Source: Marchantia polymorpha subsp. ruderalis (taxonomy: Eukaryota; Streptophyta; Marchantiopsida; Marchantiales; Marchantiaceae). Taken from it: a stretch of DNA of 64,000 bases. The notes under the pieces are model-generated. The model did no database searches and was not told the origin of the DNA. It saw only the letters and a program-made list of their open reading frames with translations. Each line of letters begins with the position of its first letter. Positions within the stretch are counted from its first letter, which is position 1. A program made the position numbers and the translations under genes. Location of the stretch: assembly GCA_037833965.1 (NCBI GenBank), contig AP031353.1:20524501-20588500 (forward strand). Direction: 5' to 3'. This document shows positions 59,971-64,000 of this stretch, piece after piece.

Positions 59971-60307
59971 GGAGGGTGCGTTGCTGGAGCCAGCGGGGGC
60001 AGCACGGAGCAACGACTGAGGGGAGGGGAGGGGAGTGGGGTGGGTAATGGTGCGGTGGGGTCTGGGGTTCGGGGTCTGGACGAAGGGATGATAGATCGAT
60101 GAAAGGAAGACCTTATCGATGATGCGAAACGCAAATCCGATCAGAGCTTCTGAGAATTAGCCAATTGCTCTTTGAAGACTGTAGTCACGTGGAGGAAGGC
60201 CGGATTGACAGCATCGATCGGAGCCCAAAGTTGGTTTTAGCGGACCGGGCAAAGAGCAGAACAGAGCGGAGTTGAGCAGGGCACGGCACTAGAGCCGATC
60301 TGCTGTG

Positions 60308-63010
60308 ATGTCGGCTTTAGATCCGTTCTACCTTGTCAAGGAGGAAATCCAAGATTCGGTAGGTGGGGGAATTACTACAATTTGTTTTCACTACAGCATT
60401 CCTTGTCTTTGTACACGATAGTTCTCCGTTCGCGTGTCTGTCTGCTGGAGTCTTTACTCCGCTTCCAATCGCAGGCATTCGCTATGGCTGTGTCAGAGTG
60501 ATTCCCGGTCTCAAAGTTGTTTGTTTCTCTCGATTTGCCTATTTTTCAAAATCGAGCTGCTGCTGATTGCTTCGTGTGCATGTATTTTGTCAGGTGAACA
60601 AGTTGCAAGCTGGCTTTTCTAGATGGGAGCAGCTCCCTTCGAATGCGATCCAAGAATATCTCGACTTGAGCAAAGAGCTCACCTCGGGATGTGAGAGTAT
60701 AGAGTGGCAGGTGAGCCGAAAAATCATAGGAGGTGAAAATGATCCACCTTCGTTGGCCTCAGGAGAACTCTTTTAAGAAGAAAGGTTTTTTTATATGAAA
60801 ACCTCATTTTTATTGCAGAAGCCCGTTAAGCCATTGAAGTTTATAGTAGTCAGTATTTTCGTCAGCCGTCGATTCTCTTCAATTAGCTATCCAATTGGAG
60901 GCGGTTTGTTTTCTTGTTCTATTATCATGGATATGGTGCATGAGCTTAAGCCTGAGCTGAGGCTTTCCGGTTACTATAGACTAAGACTATACCATTTGGA
61001 CTGAAAGGTGGACGAGCTTGATCGAGCCATTGCTGTAGCAGAAAGAGACCCTGCCAGATTCAGCATCGATGTGGCAGAGATAGAAAGGAGGAAGAAATGG
61101 ACGTCGTCCACCCACAGTCAGGTTTGTTATCTTGCCATCGATAGAGGATATAAAGTCGAAGAGTTCGCGTATGATAGGCTTGGTGGTAAAAAATCTTCGA
61201 CATTGAAGGAGCTTGTTGTGAACCGGAAAACCTGACTTATTCCTTAGCCAAGGTTTCTGATGAAGTTTAGCCAGCTGACGACGGCGTTGTCTGCGCAGAG
61301 CAAAGTACCAAATGGTCATGTATACGCTACAGACATTAGCTTTCATTCTACGTCACCGCTTATAACATCACCTAGGCTTTAATGCTAGCTCAAGCGAAGT
61401 CGTTCATCATACAACTGATCACTTTCTCAATTTTTCCTTATGTCAGATTACTACAATAAGGAAAGCTCTTCAAAATGCTGCCGACAAGTCAACACCAACA
61501 AGGGGTGGACACGCAGGTAACAGTCGCAGGGAACTCTTGCGACTACCTGAGGACCATGCCGCGAAGTCTGGTCGAACTCCGGCTCGGGAAAATGATAGTT
61601 TCAGCTACGAGTCTGATCGACAAGCTTTGATTATAAAGTAAGGCCTACTATATATACTTCAATCCTTTTTTTTTGGTCCGGTGTATTATGAGCATACATC
61701 TAAGCTACTCATTAGAAAGTAGTCAAGCACTTATTCTTATCCTTCTTTTTAAACCCATAATTTTTTTCTCTCCAGGTTCTTCTCCTTCCATATCATTCCA
61801 TTTGAAAATTGGGAAACGATAGCCAAGCACTATTTTAAAAGATTCACTATTTTAACGAATTGTGCTCCATTCAAACCGTCCCAATCATATATGATTAGCA
61901 TGCCTTGAGTATAAATTACAGTGGATATCATGATTCTGTGTCTTATGTCGTCGAGAGGTTGACCGTTATGATTAGAGTGGAGAAATTTGCTTCATGTAGA
62001 TGTTTTACGCATCGCTGCTTGCAAAGTGTCAGTGATTTACTGCTGACGTTCTTAGCTGGTGCAGTAATCTTAGAATTGATATTTGTTTCACAGAGAGCAA
62101 GATGATGATATCGAAGAAATGAGTGTGAGTATCGGCATAATTGGAGAAGTTGGACGCACTATTCATGATGAGTTGATTGGACAGGTACTTTTTCACCAAC
62201 TGAACAGGTCAACTAGCACCTAGGTTAAATATGAAGCGAAAGCTAATGTTGTTCTTGCGTTTGTAGACTGTCCTTCAAATTCAATAAATATCGAGTTTCA
62301 AAAACCTGCTCAAATTCTTGCTCAAATGGTTTCAGGATAGGATTATTGAAGATCTAAATTCGGACATGGATCGCACTGCTACTAGACTTGACCTGGTCCA
62401 GGTAATAATTTTCATCTCCCACAATTGTGCTTACGTTCCTCTTTATCCAAGTCTTGGGAAGTTTATGCATCATGTTACATATCTACCCTTACATGCACTA
62501 CATCCCCCAGATAAATGAATTTGTGGTCATGAACCATCTCGCTGGTAGAACAGTGGATCTAGGTGATGAGGTTGTCGCTTTCAGTGTTGTATTGTATGGT
62601 GGTTTGTGGATGTTGTGTTCACATTTTGCAAATATGTTTACTGGGATCGACATTCAAGTACTTTAACTTTATAATCATGCTCTGTTCTACTCCAGAATTT
62701 GTCACCAAGCATTTGCGCAAGTACGAATTAGTTTTGATGTATTTTTGCATGACATGAACAATCTCATACTGAAAGTTATCATTGGACAGAAAGTTCACCT
62801 CCAAACAGTTTCATGTCACATTGATGTCAGGGACTTTCTGCCTCTACAGATTATTTGTTGTACTGATGATGGTTTCAACTCTATCGTACTTGTCTGTAGA
62901 AAAAATTATCAGCAGTTATGAAGAAAGCCGGATGGAAGGGCCAAGTATGTACTATCTTGGCATTGATTGGCTTATTAGTTATTTTGACCTATCTTGTTTT
63001 CAATGCCTAG
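60308..63010 (+). CDS. SYP61: SYP61-type syntaxin (Qc-SNARE), trans-Golgi network
   Basis: Seven exons: 60308-60358, 60594-60710, 61008-61121, 61447-61637, 62094-62184, 62336-62401, 62900-63010; all joins keep frame, giving 246 residues, the length of plant SYP61. The protein sits on trans-Golgi network membranes and supplies the Qc helix to a SNARE bundle that drives vesicle fusion. The N-terminal helical domain begins MSALDPFYLVKEEIQDSV and includes CESIEWQVDELDRAIAVAERDP and IERRKKWTS. A Ser/Arg-rich linker follows. The SNARE helix runs from SDRQALIIKEQDDDIEEM to MDRTATRLDLVQKKL; the central-layer glutamine is in DELIGQDRII. One C-terminal membrane anchor (ICTILALIGLLV-like stretch, VCTILALIGLLVILTYLVF) ends the protein. 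The domain order and anchor are intact, so it should work. The other SYP6 group member (SYP6-type paralogues) cannot be fully excluded as the closest match. Confidence 0.94.
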
Positions 63011-64000
63011 AATGGCTCTGTGTTCCACATTGGACGTCAGCCTTTGTTTCCATACGAATAGGGAAGAGACAAGCGAAATAGTGTGACAAGTTTACGCGTC
63101 ACTGTTGTTGCCATTGATGACATGAGTTTGCCACCTTTTCCCTCTCAATAGAACTGTTGTCTGAGACCTTGTTTCATAGGTTCAACAATTTTCATCCGAC
63201 AGACTCATTTCGTCATTGTCTGCTTGCAACTAGTAACTGATCAGAGGTGGGTTCAGCTGGATAGCATCGTGATTTTAAAGTTTCTGCCCTGATCTAGAGG
63301 AATCTGTGGATGCCTATCACTTGCAAAGATCGATGAAACTGTTGTGAAGTACATTTTGAATTTTCTCCAACTTCATCGCGTTGTGAGAAGATAAGCTGGT
63401 CGCATTATCGTCCAGAGGCGCTGTTTGACAGTACTTCATCTTCATAAGAATTCTCGATGCCATAAATTTTGCACTGGGGAGTGTCCTGTATTTTATTTAA
63501 AATTGTATTTCCACCTTCGCTGAGTTATTGAAAGTCAAGTCTTGGTTTTGTCCACCTCTTCTATGTATAAAGAAGACAGTAGTTATAACATGCATTGAAT
63601 TGAAATTTCTTAAGAAACAGCACCAGGTCTCCATACGACATCATATCAATTACTTTATGGATGCAAAATACATGTAATAAGGTTCACTGTATTTCTATTC
63701 CTCTGCGCATGTATAAGGTTTCCGAGTCGGAAGATCTCACATCTCATTATCGGTCGAGATGAGGCTCAGCGGTAAGAGAACCATTTGACAAGAAAACACT
63801 ACATCGTCAAGAGATTAAGACTCACATAGGTTCCTTATATAAGATGTATTTTTTTGATTGCAGTGTAATTGTAGACGGTTCTTTACTTATTGATCTGTGC
63901 TGGTGCTCGTCATTCCACGGGAAGCATTTTACACTGAAAAGTGGGATCTCAACCGATATATCCCATCCACCAATTAATGGACTGGTCGTTTGACTCGACG
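63011..64000. other. Region downstream of the SYP61-like gene
   Basis: This covers the likely SYP61-like 3' untranslated region and AT-rich flanking DNA. I see no exon. A tRNA-like segment near 63758-63830 is listed separately with low confidence. Confidence 0.5.
63758..63830 (+). other. Possible tRNA-derived SINE fragment or tRNA relic
   Basis: AGGCTCAGCGGTAAGAG resembles the D-arm/box A of a tRNA. It is followed by TTGAC and GTCAA (63785-63789 and 63806-63810), which could pair as an anticodon stem with an enlarged 16-base loop, and by GAG-ATTAAGA-CTC (63811-63823), which could be a decayed T-arm. Box B is poor and there is no clear acceptor stem, so this is not a working tRNA gene. Confidence 0.25.

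Larger units (their letters stand above)
57616..60307. other. Intergenic region between the UPL6-like and SYP61-like genes
   Basis: The left part should include the UPL6-like 3' untranslated region. The middle has only short, unrecognised open frames. A hairpin lies at 59263-59316. From about 59450 the DNA is GC-rich with CAG and GA repeats and is probably the promoter and leader of the SYP61-like gene. The long open frames there (59580-60134, both strands) are Ser/Arg/Pro-rich and overlap in several frames, so I reject them as genes. Confidence 0.5.

Noticed and set aside
59564..60134. Overlapping Ser/Arg-rich open frames before the SYP61-like gene
   Set aside because: They are produced by simple repeats (CAG, GA) in the leader region and change character between frames.
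1..64000. CRISPR arrays, bacterial operons, phage or organelle genes
   Set aside because: The only regular array is the 89-bp minisatellite, which has no spacer/repeat alternation; all recognised genes are intron-type plant nuclear genes apart from one intronless nuclear gene with a mitochondrial presequence.

Overview
This is nuclear DNA of a land plant, most likely a bryophyte; a Marchantia-type liverwort is my best guess, but the species is not proven. The evidence is a set of plant-type genes with small GT-AG introns, GC-rich and GA/CT-rich leaders in front of genes, AT-rich gaps between genes, and an ent-kaurene oxidase that reads like the bryophyte form of CYP701. There are no bacterial operons and no virus genes. 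I find eight complete protein genes and the first exon of a ninth. I built the exon models by hand from open frames, splice sites and family alignment. All but one of the joins in the complete genes keep frame cleanly; the exception is in the UPL6-like gene.

Layout, left to right. At the left edge lies the first exon of a small PMP3/RCI2 membrane proteolipid gene (minus), with a probable hAT-type MITE in its upstream region (1040-1371). After a gene-poor stretch come an intronless mitochondrial methylmalonate-semialdehyde dehydrogenase (minus, 7455-9191) and, divergent from it, an eight-exon TrpC/IGPS-like TIM-barrel gene (plus, 10286-13539) whose active site looks damaged. Next is a divergent housekeeping pair: splicing factor PRP18 (minus, 15161-16755) and the ribosome-assembly factor EBP2 (plus, 17423-18414), which share a 667-bp promoter containing a telo-box. 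An 8-kb gene-poor stretch with palindromes and a fresh 65-bp tandem duplication leads to the ent-kaurene oxidase (plus, 26518-29924).

After another gap there is a ten-copy minisatellite with an 88-92-bp unit (32931-33815), then a TBC1D13-like Rab-GAP (plus, 35009-39005), a 7.7-kb gene-poor region, a HECT ubiquitin ligase of the UPL6 type (plus, 46724-57615) and a SYP61-type Qc-SNARE (plus, 60308-63010).

The genes do not form one pathway. They are typical scattered housekeeping genes: valine/propionate catabolism, mRNA splicing, 60S ribosome assembly, diterpenoid hormone synthesis, ubiquitin ligation and vesicle traffic (the Rab-GAP and the SNARE both act in trafficking). I see no new multi-gene system. 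The most interesting signals are the TrpC-like protein with lost catalytic and phosphate-binding residues, two possible start codons on the kaurene oxidase (with or without a transit-peptide-like extension), the minisatellite, and an unusual number of perfect palindromes and hairpins in non-coding DNA, some of which could be small-RNA precursors.
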